Below, piece by piece: positions 9,623 through 18,772 of a stretch of 64,000 nucleotides of DNA (positions are counted from its first letter, which is position 1; the number at the start of each line of letters is the position of its first letter). The DNA comes from an uncultured Bacilli bacterium (GTDB lineage: Bacteria > Bacillota_I > Bacilli_A > RF39 > UBA660), in assembly GCA_934085565.1 (NCBI GenBank), contig CAKOHG010000001.1, positions 186,001 through 250,000 of the forward strand, in the 5' to 3' direction. The position numbers and the translations under genes are program-made. The notes below the pieces were generated by a model that saw only the letters and a program-made list of their open reading frames with translations, did not search any database and was not told where the DNA came from.

Positions 9623-11503
9623 ATGGCTAAAAAGCAATTTAAAGCGGAATCAAAAAAATTAATGGATTTAATGATAAATTCTATTTATACAAATAAAGAA
9701 ATATTTTTAAGAGAAATCATTTCCAATGCAAGTGATGCGATTGATAAACTTCATTATGAATCTCTTACCAATAAAGATATAAAAGTTAATACGAAAGATT
9801 TTGAAATCTTTGTAAAACCTGATAAAGAAAAACATACTTTAACTATCACAGATAATGGTTGTGGTATGACAAAAGAAGAACTAGAGAATAATTTAGGTAC
9901 GATTGCTAAAAGTGGTTCTCTTGCATTTAAAGAAGAAAAAGAGCCTCAAAAAGATATTGATATCATTGGTCAATTTGGGGTTGGTTTTTACAGTGCCTTT
10001 ATGGTGGCTTCTAAAATAGAAGTTATTTCTAAAGCTTATGGCAGTGAAGAAGCTTATAAATGGGTAAGCGAAGGAATTGATGGTTATACCATTGAAAAAG
10101 CTAATAAAGATACTTATGGAACTGACATTATCTTAACTTTGAAAGAAGATACCGAAGATGAAAAATATTCGGAATACTTAGAAGAATATCGTTTAAGAGG
10201 ACTTATTAAAAAATACTCTGACTACATTACTTATCCTATTAAAATGGAAGTTACTCATAGTCATTTAAAAGAAGGAACTGAAAACGAATATGAAAATCAT
10301 ACAGAAATTGAAACTTTAAATGATATGGTTCCTTTATGGAAAAGAGATAAGAAAAAAATTAAAGAAGAAGATTATGATACCTTCTATAGTGATAAATTTA
10401 TGGACTATGAAAAGCCTTTAAAAGTCATTCATACAAGTGCAGAAGGTTTAGTAAGTTTTAATAGTTTACTATTTATCCCAAGTCATGCTCCTTATGATTT
10501 TTATACGAAAACATATGAAAAAGGTTTACAACTTTATTCTAATGGTGTCTTAATCATGGAAAACTGTGCTGATTTATTACCAGATTATTTTAGCTTTGTG
10601 AAAGGCGTTGTCGATTCTCCAGACTTATCTTTAAATATCTCTAGGGAAATGCTTCAACAAGATAAAAATTTAAAATTAATTGCTAAAAATATCGAAACCA
10701 AACTTATTAAAGAATTAACAAGTATGATGAAAGAAGATAAAGAAAATTATGAAAAATTCTTTAAAACTTTTGGAGCTACGATTAAATACGGTATTTATGA
10801 AAACTTTGGTATGCACAAAGATAAATTACAAGATTTAATCATTTTAGCTTCTTCTTATGAAGATAAAATGACTTCTTTAAAAGATTATGTTTCTAGAATG
10901 AAAGAAAACCAAGATGCAATTTATTATGCTTGCGGGGAAACAACAGATAAGATTAAACTTATGCCTCAAGTAGAGCAAGTTACGGATAAAGGTTATGAAA
11001 TATTATATTGTACTGAGTATGTTGATGAATTTACTTTCCAAAGTTTAAGAGAATATGAAGGCAAGAAATTTGTAAATATTTGCAAAGAAGATTTAAATTT
11101 GGATACTCCAGAAGAAAAGGAAGAATTACAAAAATTAAATGAAGATAGTAAAGATTTACTGGCTACTATGAAAGAATCTTTAAAAGATATTTCTGGTGTT
11201 AAGTTTACCAACCGTCTAAAAAATCATCCTGTTTGCTTAGTATCTGAAGGGGATATTTCTATAGAAATGGAAAAAGTTATCAATGCCATGCCAACTGATG
11301 AAAAAATAAACGCGAATAAAGTATTAGAGATTAATGCTAATCACAAAATTGCCGAAAAATTAAAAACATTATATGAAACAGATAAAGAAGCTTTAAAAGA
11401 CTACACTAAGATTTTATATGCGGAAGCAAGACTCATTGAAGGTCTTCCTATTGAAAATCCAACGGAACTTGCTAGTCTTATCTGTGACAAATTAGCAAAT
11501 TAG
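9623..11503 (+). CDS. htpG: Chaperone protein HtpG (Hsp90)
   Basis: ATP-dependent cytosolic chaperone. The 626-residue length is normal. The GHKL ATPase N domain shows IFLREIISNASDAIDKL, the DNGCGM loop and GQFGVGFYSAFMV; the middle domain shows LNISREMLQQ with the catalytic Arg. The chosen ATG at 9623 has GAAGGA six bases upstream; earlier GTG and ATG codons in frame lie in or before that site. Control by CIRCE/HrcA is directly visible upstream, which differs from Bacillus subtilis where htpG is not in the HrcA regulon. Confidence 0.97.
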   Translation: MAKKQFKAESKKLMDLMINSIYTNKEIFLREIISNASDAIDKLHYESLTNKDIKVNTKDFEIFVKPDKEKHTLTITDNGCGMTKEELENNLGTIAKSGSLAFKEEKEPQKDIDIIGQFGVGFYSAFMVASKIEVISKAYGSEEAYKWVSEGIDGYTIEKANKDTYGTDIILTLKEDTEDEKYSEYLEEYRLRGLIKKYSDYITYPIKMEVTHSHLKEGTENEYENHTEIETLNDMVPLWKRDKKKIKEEDYDTFYSDKFMDYEKPLKVIHTSAEGLVSFNSLLFIPSHAPYDFYTKTYEKGLQLYSNGVLIMENCADLLPDYFSFVKGVVDSPDLSLNISREMLQQDKNLKLIAKNIETKLIKELTSMMKEDKENYEKFFKTFGATIKYGIYENFGMHKDKLQDLIILASSYEDKMTSLKDYVSRMKENQDAIYYACGETTDKIKLMPQVEQVTDKGYEILYCTEYVDEFTFQSLREYEGKKFVNICKEDLNLDTPEEKEELQKLNEDSKDLLATMKESLKDISGVKFTNRLKNHPVCLVSEGDISIEMEKVINAMPTDEKINANKVLEINANHKIAEKLKTLYETDKEALKDYTKILYAEARLIEGLPIENPTELASLICDKLAN

Positions 11504-11505
11504 TG

Positions 11506-11533
11506 AAAATCAAGGGTCATTCCTTGATTTTTC
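11506..11533 (+). terminator. Intrinsic terminator after htpG
   Basis: AAATCAAGG, a six-base loop, CCTTGATTTTT: a perfect nine-base stem with a T tract directly after the stop codon. Confidence 0.9.
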
Positions 11534-11585
11534 TTTAACAAAATGTGTATTATTATGTTATAATCTTTAGTACGGGTGGTAGAGA

Positions 11586-14120
11586 ATGAAACGTAGTGAA
11601 GTAAATTATGAAGAATTAAGTCCTATGATGAAACAATATATGGACACGAAAAAAGAGTATGAAGAAGAACTCCTTTTTTATCGTATCGGGGACTTTTATG
11701 AGCTTTTCTTTGAAGACGGAATTACAGCTTCTAGAGAACTAGAACTTACTTTAACCGGTAAAAATGCCGGGCTTAAAGAAAGAGTTCCTATGTGTGGAGT
11801 ACCTTTTCATTCTGTAAAGCCATATATTGAAAAGCTAGTTAACAAAGGCTATAAAGTAGCTATATGTGAGCAACTAGAAGATCCCAAAGACGCAAAAGGT
11901 ATGGTAAAACGAGGTGTTACTCAAGTTATTAGTAAAGGAACCGTTGTTGATTTAGAATTATTAAATGAACACAACAACCATTATATTGCCAGTATCTTAG
12001 ACTTTTCTTATATATATACTCTTTGCTATGCCGATATATCAACGGGTAGTATTTACGTTTCTATTCTACCTCATCAAAAAGATAAACTATTAAGTACTAT
12101 TTTAAATCTAAATATTTTAGAGGTTGTTATTAAAAGAGATTTAGATTACGAGCTTCAAGCAAGCTTAAAAGGAAATTATGGCATTGAAATGTCTTTTGAT
12201 GATGAACTTTTAGAAAATGCTTATGAATCTGTTTATGAAAATGTCGAAGAACCACATTATATAGAAGCTATCAAACACTTAATGCATTATTTAGTTGTTA
12301 AAGAATTAAAAGACTTATCTCACTTTAAACCCGTCGAAGTTGTTATTCCAGATGATTACTTAATGATGGATGTTCACACGGTTCGTAACTTAGAACTAGT
12401 TGAAACCCTTCGTCTTAAAGAAAGAACTTATTCCTTAATTTGGCTTTTAGACAAAACTAAAACCAGTATGGGTTCTAGAAAACTAAAATTTTGGTTGATG
12501 AATCCTTTAAAAAATCAAGCTCTTATTGAAGAACGTTATAATAAAATTGAAATATTAAATCAAGAATTCATTTTAAAAGATGAACTTCGTAATTCTTTAT
12601 ACAATATTTATGATATTGAAAGATTGTGTGGCAAAGTATCCTGTGGTTCTTTAAATGCTCGTGATTTATTACAACTAAAACAAAGCTTAAAAGAACTGCC
12701 AAAAATTAAAGAAATCGTTTGTAATTTACATTTTGATATGGAAATTGATACTCATGAAGATTTATATAACTTATTAGAAGAAGCCATTTATGAAGACCCT
12801 CCTGTCACGATTAAAGAGGGATATCTTATTAAAGAAGGGTATAATCAAGAATTAGATGAATTAAAGAAAATTAGAAGTGGTGGTAAAGAATTTATCGCGA
12901 GTATCGAAAACAACTTAAAAGAAGAAACAGGCATTAAAAACTTAAAAGTCGGCTTTAATAAAGTGTTTGGATACTACATTGAAATTACCAAAGGACAAAT
13001 TAATAATGTTCCAGAAAGCCTTCATTGGGAAAGAAGACAAACTCTTACGGGATGTGAAAGATATATTAGTCCTGAATTGAAAGAAAAAGAAGCCCTTATT
13101 TTAAATGCTGAAGAAAAAATTATTGATTTAGAATATCGTCTATTCTGTGAAATTAAAGAAACGATTAAAAAACAAATTTTGAAATTAACAGATACAGCTA
13201 ACTTAGTGGCAGAATTAGACGCCATTACAGCCTTATCTGTAGATGCTGAAGAACTTCATTTAGTAAGACCTACTTTAAATAAGAATCATAAAATTGAAAT
13301 AAAAAATGGTCGTCATCCGGTTATCGAGAAAGTAAGCAACAAAGAATATGTTTCTAATGATTGTATCATGGATGAATCCATTAATACTCTTTTGATTACA
13401 GGTCCTAATATGAGTGGTAAATCTACTTATATGAGACAATTAGCTATCATTTTAATCATGGCACAGATGGGTTCTTTTGTACCAGCTACATCCGCTAATT
13501 TACCTATTGTTGATAAGATATTTACTCGTATTGGGGCTAGTGATGACTTAGTAAGCGGGGAATCTACTTTTATGGTTGAAATGAAAGAAGCTAAAAATGC
13601 GATTTGTAATGCGACAGAAGATAGCTTAATCTTATTTGATGAATTAGGAAGAGGAACCGCGACTTATGATGGTATGAGTTTAGCTGAAAGTATTCTTTCT
13701 TATGTGGCAACACATATTCGCTGTAAAACCCTTTTCTCAACACATTATCATGAATTAACAGCTCTAGAAAGTAGAATCCCTTCTATAAAAAACGTTCATG
13801 TAAGTGCGGTAGAAGAAAATGGCAATTTAATTTTCTTACATAAAATTAAAAATGGTGCCGTAGATAAAAGTTATGGTATTCATGTTGCCAAATTAGCTGG
13901 ACTTCCTGAACAAATTATTAGTGATGCCAATGATATTTTGGCTCAACATGAAAAACAAACGAAAAAGAAGAAAAATGAAGAACAAATTCAATTCGTGATG
14001 GAATTTCCAGAAGAAAAAGAAGATCCTATTAAAGAGAAGTTAAAAAATGCCGATATTTTACACATGACTCCTTTAGAAGCTATCAATTTTATTTATGAAT
14101 TAAAAGAAGAATTAAAATAA
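11586..14120 (+). CDS. mutS: DNA mismatch repair protein MutS
   Basis: Recognises mismatches and starts methyl-independent repair. The 844-residue protein has the MutS I domain with FYRIGDFYELFFEDG (mismatch-contacting Phe-x-Glu type loop), connector, lever/clamp helices, and an ABC-type ATPase with Walker A TGPNMSGKST near residue 608 and LFDELGRGT. The start has GGGTGGTAGAGA upstream and an extended -10 (TGTTATAAT) about 25 bases before it. No mutL follows in this window. Confidence 0.97.
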   Translation: MKRSEVNYEELSPMMKQYMDTKKEYEEELLFYRIGDFYELFFEDGITASRELELTLTGKNAGLKERVPMCGVPFHSVKPYIEKLVNKGYKVAICEQLEDPKDAKGMVKRGVTQVISKGTVVDLELLNEHNNHYIASILDFSYIYTLCYADISTGSIYVSILPHQKDKLLSTILNLNILEVVIKRDLDYELQASLKGNYGIEMSFDDELLENAYESVYENVEEPHYIEAIKHLMHYLVVKELKDLSHFKPVEVVIPDDYLMMDVHTVRNLELVETLRLKERTYSLIWLLDKTKTSMGSRKLKFWLMNPLKNQALIEERYNKIEILNQEFILKDELRNSLYNIYDIERLCGKVSCGSLNARDLLQLKQSLKELPKIKEIVCNLHFDMEIDTHEDLYNLLEEAIYEDPPVTIKEGYLIKEGYNQELDELKKIRSGGKEFIASIENNLKEETGIKNLKVGFNKVFGYYIEITKGQINNVPESLHWERRQTLTGCERYISPELKEKEALILNAEEKIIDLEYRLFCEIKETIKKQILKLTDTANLVAELDAITALSVDAEELHLVRPTLNKNHKIEIKNGRHPVIEKVSNKEYVSNDCIMDESINTLLITGPNMSGKSTYMRQLAIILIMAQMGSFVPATSANLPIVDKIFTRIGASDDLVSGESTFMVEMKEAKNAICNATEDSLILFDELGRGTATYDGMSLAESILSYVATHIRCKTLFSTHYHELTALESRIPSIKNVHVSAVEENGNLIFLHKIKNGAVDKSYGIHVAKLAGLPEQIISDANDILAQHEKQTKKKKNEEQIQFVMEFPEEKEDPIKEKLKNADILHMTPLEAINFIYELKEELK

Positions 14121-14154
14121 GTGTGCTATAATATAATTTAGAAAGGTGATTATT

Positions 14155-14754
14155 ATGGAAGACAATGTTAAAACTTATTATATTAACCGCTTTGGATTAC
14201 CAGATGAGTATGGTGAGTTAAAAAACGGTCTAGAAGTAAAACAAATTATTTTGAAAATCTTATATGCAAGCGATTATACTAATGCTTTAAATTCGTTTAT
14301 TGAATTATATTATGCTTGCCATAAAAGCATGAAAAGATTAAATCAAATACTTGATGTACCTATGAGAAATTGTAAAATCAAAGATATGCCTATTATTCAA
14401 AAATTATTACACGATTTCAATCCTAATAATATTATGAAAATAGATGCTGTGGTTGGTATGGCAGACGTAGGAAATTCATTAAGAGAAAGAGCAATTTATA
14501 AAGCGGATATCTTTTACATATCTTGTGAAGGTAAGACCGATAGAGAAATTCTAGCTATTTATAAAGATCGAAGAGAAATTTATCGTCAAATTAATCAAGC
14601 TATTTTAAATCAAGATAAAGCCTTTTTACAAGAAAATATTGATTTAATTTTATCAATGCCATGTTATAGATGGTGCCTTTCTTACTTCTCTTTAACGAAT
14701 AGTGAACTAGAACCAGACACTTCTATTCTTTCCAGAAAAAAAGAAAGTAAGTAA
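14155..14754 (+). CDS. Protein of unknown function downstream of mutS
   Basis: A 199-residue, mostly helical soluble protein that I cannot place in a family. It contains a central MADVGNSLRERAIYKADIFYI segment and a Cys-rich patch near its end (MPCYRWCLSYF). The ATG at 14155 has GAAAGGTG at good spacing, and a TGTGCTATAAT extended -10 sits at 14122-14132 between mutS and this gene, so it has its own promoter. It ends before a strong two-way terminator. Confidence 0.72.
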   Translation: MEDNVKTYYINRFGLPDEYGELKNGLEVKQIILKILYASDYTNALNSFIELYYACHKSMKRLNQILDVPMRNCKIKDMPIIQKLLHDFNPNNIMKIDAVVGMADVGNSLRERAIYKADIFYISCEGKTDREILAIYKDRREIYRQINQAILNQDKAFLQENIDLILSMPCYRWCLSYFSLTNSELEPDTSILSRKKESK

Positions 14755-14761
14755 CATATTG

Positions 14762-14795
14762 AAAAAACTTAGTAAGCGTTTTACTAAGTTTTTTT
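14762..14795. terminator. Bidirectional intrinsic terminator
   Basis: AAAAAACTTAGTAA paired with TTACTAAGTTTTTT, T-rich on both strands, placed between two convergent genes. Confidence 0.9.
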
Positions 14796-15616
14796 CAGGA
14801 TAAATGTTTATTGATTTTTTCTAAGGTTAATGTTTCATTTAAAAAATCATCAATTAAAACCTCTGGAATTTTACCGCCAATTAACTCATAAAGATCAGCA
14901 TCATCAGGATTGTCCAAAAAGCTGTCAATATATTCCCGAGATAATAATTCAATAACTAAAACACTTAAAGAAAAGTCAGTTAATCTTTGATAATTTTCGT
15001 TTGGCTTGGCAGAATAAATGGCTGAATGACCATCAATATCAATAATTTCTGGATGAAAATTTCGGGTAAGTAAAATATTGGTGTTTTTACTTTCTTTAGT
15101 AGGATGTTGACACAAATCAATATGATAAATATTATGATCAGTTAATTCTTTTACTTCTTTTAAGATTTCTTTCACGATTTTAAGGCGCCATTTATAAACT
15201 GGAATATTCATCACATTATAAATATTTATATCAGGTTTATGATAATGCAAAGAACACCCTCTTATTTTGCCATCTAAATAGATAGGTTTTTGAGGAAGTC
15301 TAGTTAAATGGATATCTTTTTGGAGTTCAATAGCTTTAATAATAGATTCTTCTCTAGCTAAACGAACACCTTCCGCATCAAAATATTGTATAGCTCGCTC
15401 TTTTACACCAGTATTTGTAACATTTTTGACAGGAGTTATATTGACACCATCTTCATCCACGATAATATTTCGAATATTTACTTGCATATAATCAGAACTA
15501 CTATGATAAATTTTAAGTAGCTCGTCATTACTATATTGATAAATTGTTCCTTCAGTGCCTTTACCAATTATTTTAAGTTTTTCTAAATCGTTCTTTGTAA
15601 TTTCAATTTTATCCAT
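14795..15616 (-). CDS. Protein-kinase-fold protein, atypical
   Basis: A 273-residue soluble protein with the outline of a small protein kinase. A glycine-loop-like GKGTEGTIYQ is at about residues 18-27, then LLKIY with the expected ATP-anchoring Lys. A catalytic-loop-like HIDLCQ near residue 163 is followed by Asn in TNILL, and IDIDG replaces the DFG metal motif. The Asp, Asn and Asp needed for catalysis are present, but the linker between the first two is unusually long and the DFG glycine context is changed. No membrane segment or sensor domain. It stands alone between convergent and divergent neighbours. It could be an active small-molecule or protein kinase; substrate unknown. Confidence 0.62.
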   Translation of the reverse strand: MDKIEITKNDLEKLKIIGKGTEGTIYQYSNDELLKIYHSSSDYMQVNIRNIIVDEDGVNITPVKNVTNTGVKERAIQYFDAEGVRLAREESIIKAIELQKDIHLTRLPQKPIYLDGKIRGCSLHYHKPDINIYNVMNIPVYKWRLKIVKEILKEVKELTDHNIYHIDLCQHPTKESKNTNILLTRNFHPEIIDIDGHSAIYSAKPNENYQRLTDFSLSVLVIELLSREYIDSFLDNPDDADLYELIGGKIPEVLIDDFLNETLTLEKINKHLS

Positions 15617-15803
15617 AATTTCCTCTTTCAGGAATTTATTATACCTTTAAATAAACTTTAAAAAAATAAAATATAATATATTGACACTTAAATTACACTA
15701 AAATATAGTCTTGTTGTTTTAGGAAATGCTATCAAAAAGGTTGATTTAGCCTAGTAACTTGTTACATTTTTTGATAAAATAGTTAGGAATGAAGGTGATT
15801 TAG

Positions 15804-16199
15804 ATGCTTAATAGAAGTGAAGCACGTAAAGTTTGTATGACATGTTTGTATCAAATTGATATTTTAAGACAAAACAAACTTCCTATTAATGTTGATGAAA
15901 TTTTAAAAGATAATTTAGAAATTGAAAATGATTTTGTATCAGAAATTGTTAATGGTGTCACTGATCACTTAGACGAGATTGACAAATTATGTAATTCTTA
16001 TTTGAGTAATTGGAAAATAAATCGTTTAGATAAAGCTGGTGCTAATATTTTAAGAATGGCTTTTTACGAACTTAAATATATGGATACTCCTGCTATTGTC
16101 GTTATAAATGAAGCGGTGGAACTTGCTAAGACTTATACCGATAAAGAACTTGCTGATATGATTAATGCTTCTTTAGATAAATTTGTTAAGGAGTCCTAA
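15804..16199 (+). CDS. nusB: Transcription antitermination factor NusB
   Basis: All-helical RNA-binding factor for rRNA antitermination. The 131-residue length, the N-terminal SEARKVCMTCLYQIDI (R-x-A-R-x-x-x-x-x-L-Y-Q type) and the C-terminal AIVVINEAVELAKTY fit NusB well. An AAGGTGATTTAG ribosome site precedes the ATG. A GTAACTTGTTAC palindrome lies near 15753-15764 in the leader. In Bacillus, nusB is also upstream of xseA/xseB, so the neighbourhood supports the call. Confidence 0.93.
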   Translation: MLNRSEARKVCMTCLYQIDILRQNKLPINVDEILKDNLEIENDFVSEIVNGVTDHLDEIDKLCNSYLSNWKINRLDKAGANILRMAFYELKYMDTPAIVVINEAVELAKTYTDKELADMINASLDKFVKES

Positions 16200-17194
16200 T
16201 GGAAGTTAATAATGGAATTGTAAGTCTTAAAAGTATAGTTCCAAATTGGCAAAAAGCTATTAAAAATAACACAGTTATTCCAAATGATCTATGTGGCAGT
16301 TATTATACAGGTTATTGGTTAAATGATATTGAAGGAGAAAATTATTTTTTAAAAATTTCTAAAAAAACAGGTATTTCCAAAGAAATATTTATTCAAATTA
16401 TTGGAGAAGAATTAGCAAGAATGGTTGGTATTGAAACTGTTCATTCTAAAATTGTTGATGTTGGCTCAAATACTTATGGTTTAATGTCATCAAACTACAT
16501 TAAATATGACGACAATATTTTATCAGGTAAAGAAATTGTTATTGATTACTTACAACACTTATATTCTAATAATCTATTACATTTGTGGTTAGATACGCCA
16601 TTAACCATGGAAGAAAAAGAGGATTTTCATGATGGCTACTTAGAAGGAATGATGGAAGCATTTAATCGTCGCCATGTAAATTGTAATTCTTTAAATTTTA
16701 TTTGGGATGCCTTAAGTTTTCAATTTAGAAATAAAGGGAATGGTCAAATTATTACTGAAAGAATTGTCAAAGATTTAACGAAACGTTATTTGTTTTCATT
16801 TATGATAATGAATAAAGATTTCCATCTTAAAAATTGGGAAATAATAGATATTTATGGTAATTATACTTTGTCTCCTTTATATGATATTGATCTTAGCTTT
16901 GATCGTAATTTTACAAATTTAGATAAAAATAATTCTATGAAATCTTATGAAAATAATATCGAAAATATTTATGAAGACTTTGAACAATATTTTTCTTCAT
17001 CATCAGATGATTTTAAGAAAGAATTTTATCGTCAGCAGAATATTTTAACACCTGAAAATATTCAAGAAGCGATGGAACGGATTATAAATATTTATCAAAA
17101 TGATAACTTAAAAAAATATGCTGAACAAATTTTAAAAGTTTATATTCCACATTATGAACAAATGTGTAGTTTAGCAAAGGATCGTGAGTTATGA
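16199..17194 (+). CDS. HipA-like kinase-fold protein inside the nusB-xseA operon
   Basis: A 331-residue protein resembling the HipA/CtkA kinase fold. ENYFLKISKK supplies a possible ATP-binding Lys near residue 54. The catalytic loop is IMNKDFHLKNWEII near residues 202-215 (HipA family N-x-D-x-H-x-K-N), and LSPLYDID near 225 is the metal-binding D motif. No HipB-like antitoxin gene is next to it. Its ATG overlaps the nusB stop and its TGA overlaps the xseA ATG (four bases), so it is translationally coupled on both sides. Whether it is a toxin, a regulatory kinase or a housekeeping enzyme is open. The operon position argues against a free toxin-antitoxin unit. Confidence 0.75.
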   Translation: MEVNNGIVSLKSIVPNWQKAIKNNTVIPNDLCGSYYTGYWLNDIEGENYFLKISKKTGISKEIFIQIIGEELARMVGIETVHSKIVDVGSNTYGLMSSNYIKYDDNILSGKEIVIDYLQHLYSNNLLHLWLDTPLTMEEKEDFHDGYLEGMMEAFNRRHVNCNSLNFIWDALSFQFRNKGNGQIITERIVKDLTKRYLFSFMIMNKDFHLKNWEIIDIYGNYTLSPLYDIDLSFDRNFTNLDKNNSMKSYENNIENIYEDFEQYFSSSSDDFKKEFYRQQNILTPENIQEAMERIINIYQNDNLKKYAEQILKVYIPHYEQMCSLAKDREL

Positions 17195-18537
17195 TTCCAA
17201 AATATTTAAGTGTTGCTGAAATTAATAATTATATTAAAAATATTTTTGATACAAATACTTTTCTAAAGAAAGTTTATTTAAAAGGAGAAATTAGTAATTT
17301 TAAACATCATTCTTCTGGGCATCTTTATTTAACACTTAAGGATGATGAATCAAGAATCAGTGCTATTATGTTTAAAAGTGCTGCTTCTACTTTAAATTTT
17401 AAACCAGAAGATGGTATGAATGTTTTAGTAACAGGTCGTATTTCTGTCTACCCTATGGGTGGAAATTACCAAATATATATTGAAAAAATGGAAATGGACG
17501 GCTTAGGAAATTTATATATAGAATTTGAAAAGTTAAAAAAGAAACTAGCCAGTGAAGGCTTATTTGACCTAAAATATAAAAAGCCGATTCCTAAATATCC
17601 TACTAAGATAGGTATTATTACCGCTCCAACAGGTGCAGCTATTAAAGATATTTTAAGTACTTTAAAAAGAAGATTTCCATACGCTAAAACGCTTCTTTTT
17701 CCAAGTTTAGTTCAAGGGGTTTCAGCAGCCGAAGATGTAGCTAAAAACATTTCCTTAGCCAATCATTACAATTTAGATGTTTTAATCGTTGGCCGTGGTG
17801 GAGGTTCCATTGAAGATTTATGGGCTTTTAACGAAGAAATTGTTGCAAGAGCTATTTTTGCTTCTAAAATACCTATTATTAGTGCCGTTGGCCACGAGAT
17901 TGATTTTACGATTGCTGATTATGTAGCTGATAGAAGAGCTCCGACTCCAACGGGAGCTGCCGAAATGGCCGTGCCAACCAAAGAAGAAGTTATGACAATA
18001 TTGACGCAAAAGAAAGAAGAAATTAATCACTTATTCTTATCTAAACTTCAAACGTCTAAACACCAGCTTAGTATTTTAAGTAACCATTATGTGTTAAAAA
18101 ATCCGCATATTTTATATGAAGTAAAAATGCAGAAATTAGATAATCTAACAGATAATTTAAATAAAAGTTATACCTATTACTTAAATTCATTACAAGTAAA
18201 ATTAGATAAGTATAAAGGTAATTATATTTTGAACAATCCTAAGGTTCTTTATCAAAAATCTTTAGAAAGATATTCAGATATCAAAGCGTCTTTACAAAAA
18301 GAAATTATTAAATACATGAATGATAAGAAACAATTACTTTATTATACGATTCAAAGTTTAAAATTACTTAATCCATTAAATATCTTAGAACAAGGTTATT
18401 CTATTGTCAAAAAAGATAACGAAATTATTAAAAATACTAATAAAATTAATATAAATGATAAATTAGATGTTACCTTAGCAAAAGGAACATTAAAAGTGAA
18501 AGTAGAGGAGATAAATTATGAAAGAAATGACATTTGA
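17191..18537 (+). CDS. xseA: Exodeoxyribonuclease VII large subunit
   Basis: Large subunit of ExoVII, which degrades single-stranded DNA. It has an N-terminal OB fold (FLKKVYLKGEISNFKHHSSGHLYLTLKD, residues 22-50) and the catalytic core with GIITAPTGAAIKDIL, RGGGSIEDLWAFNEE and SAVGHEIDFTIADYVADRRAPTPTGAAE. The coiled-coil region follows. At 448 residues it is of normal length. Overlaps both neighbours. Confidence 0.97.
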   Translation: MIPKYLSVAEINNYIKNIFDTNTFLKKVYLKGEISNFKHHSSGHLYLTLKDDESRISAIMFKSAASTLNFKPEDGMNVLVTGRISVYPMGGNYQIYIEKMEMDGLGNLYIEFEKLKKKLASEGLFDLKYKKPIPKYPTKIGIITAPTGAAIKDILSTLKRRFPYAKTLLFPSLVQGVSAAEDVAKNISLANHYNLDVLIVGRGGGSIEDLWAFNEEIVARAIFASKIPIISAVGHEIDFTIADYVADRRAPTPTGAAEMAVPTKEEVMTILTQKKEEINHLFLSKLQTSKHQLSILSNHYVLKNPHILYEVKMQKLDNLTDNLNKSYTYYLNSLQVKLDKYKGNYILNNPKVLYQKSLERYSDIKASLQKEIIKYMNDKKQLLYYTIQSLKLLNPLNILEQGYSIVKKDNEIIKNTNKININDKLDVTLAKGTLKVKVEEINYERNDI

Positions 18538-18772
18538 GACCGCTTTAAATAATTTAGATGGTATCATTAAAGATTTAGAAAATGGCAATATTCCTTTAGA
18601 AGATGCTATCAGTAAATATACAGATGCTATGAATTTAGTTAAAATATGTCAAGAAAAATTGGATAATGCCACCGAGCAAGTGAATAAAATCATTGGAACA
18701 GACGGTGAAGTGAAAGACTTTTTAATGAAAGAAGATGAGACAAATGAGCAAACTAGTAACGAAAATAACTGA
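18518..18772 (+). CDS. xseB: Exodeoxyribonuclease VII small subunit
   Basis: Small helical subunit of ExoVII. The 84-residue protein carries the family hallmark TFETALNNLDGIIKDLENG followed by PLEDAISKYTDAM. It starts within the end of xseA behind a GTAGAGGAGATAAATT ribosome site and ends (TGA) within the start of proS. Confidence 0.95.
   Translation: MKEMTFETALNNLDGIIKDLENGNIPLEDAISKYTDAMNLVKICQEKLDNATEQVNKIIGTDGEVKDFLMKEDETNEQTSNENN

Noticed and set aside
17191..18537. Use of the Mycoplasma genetic code (UGA as Trp)
   Set aside because: UGA ends the hipA-like, xseA, xseB and xerC frames at the expected protein ends, and Trp is encoded by UGG throughout.
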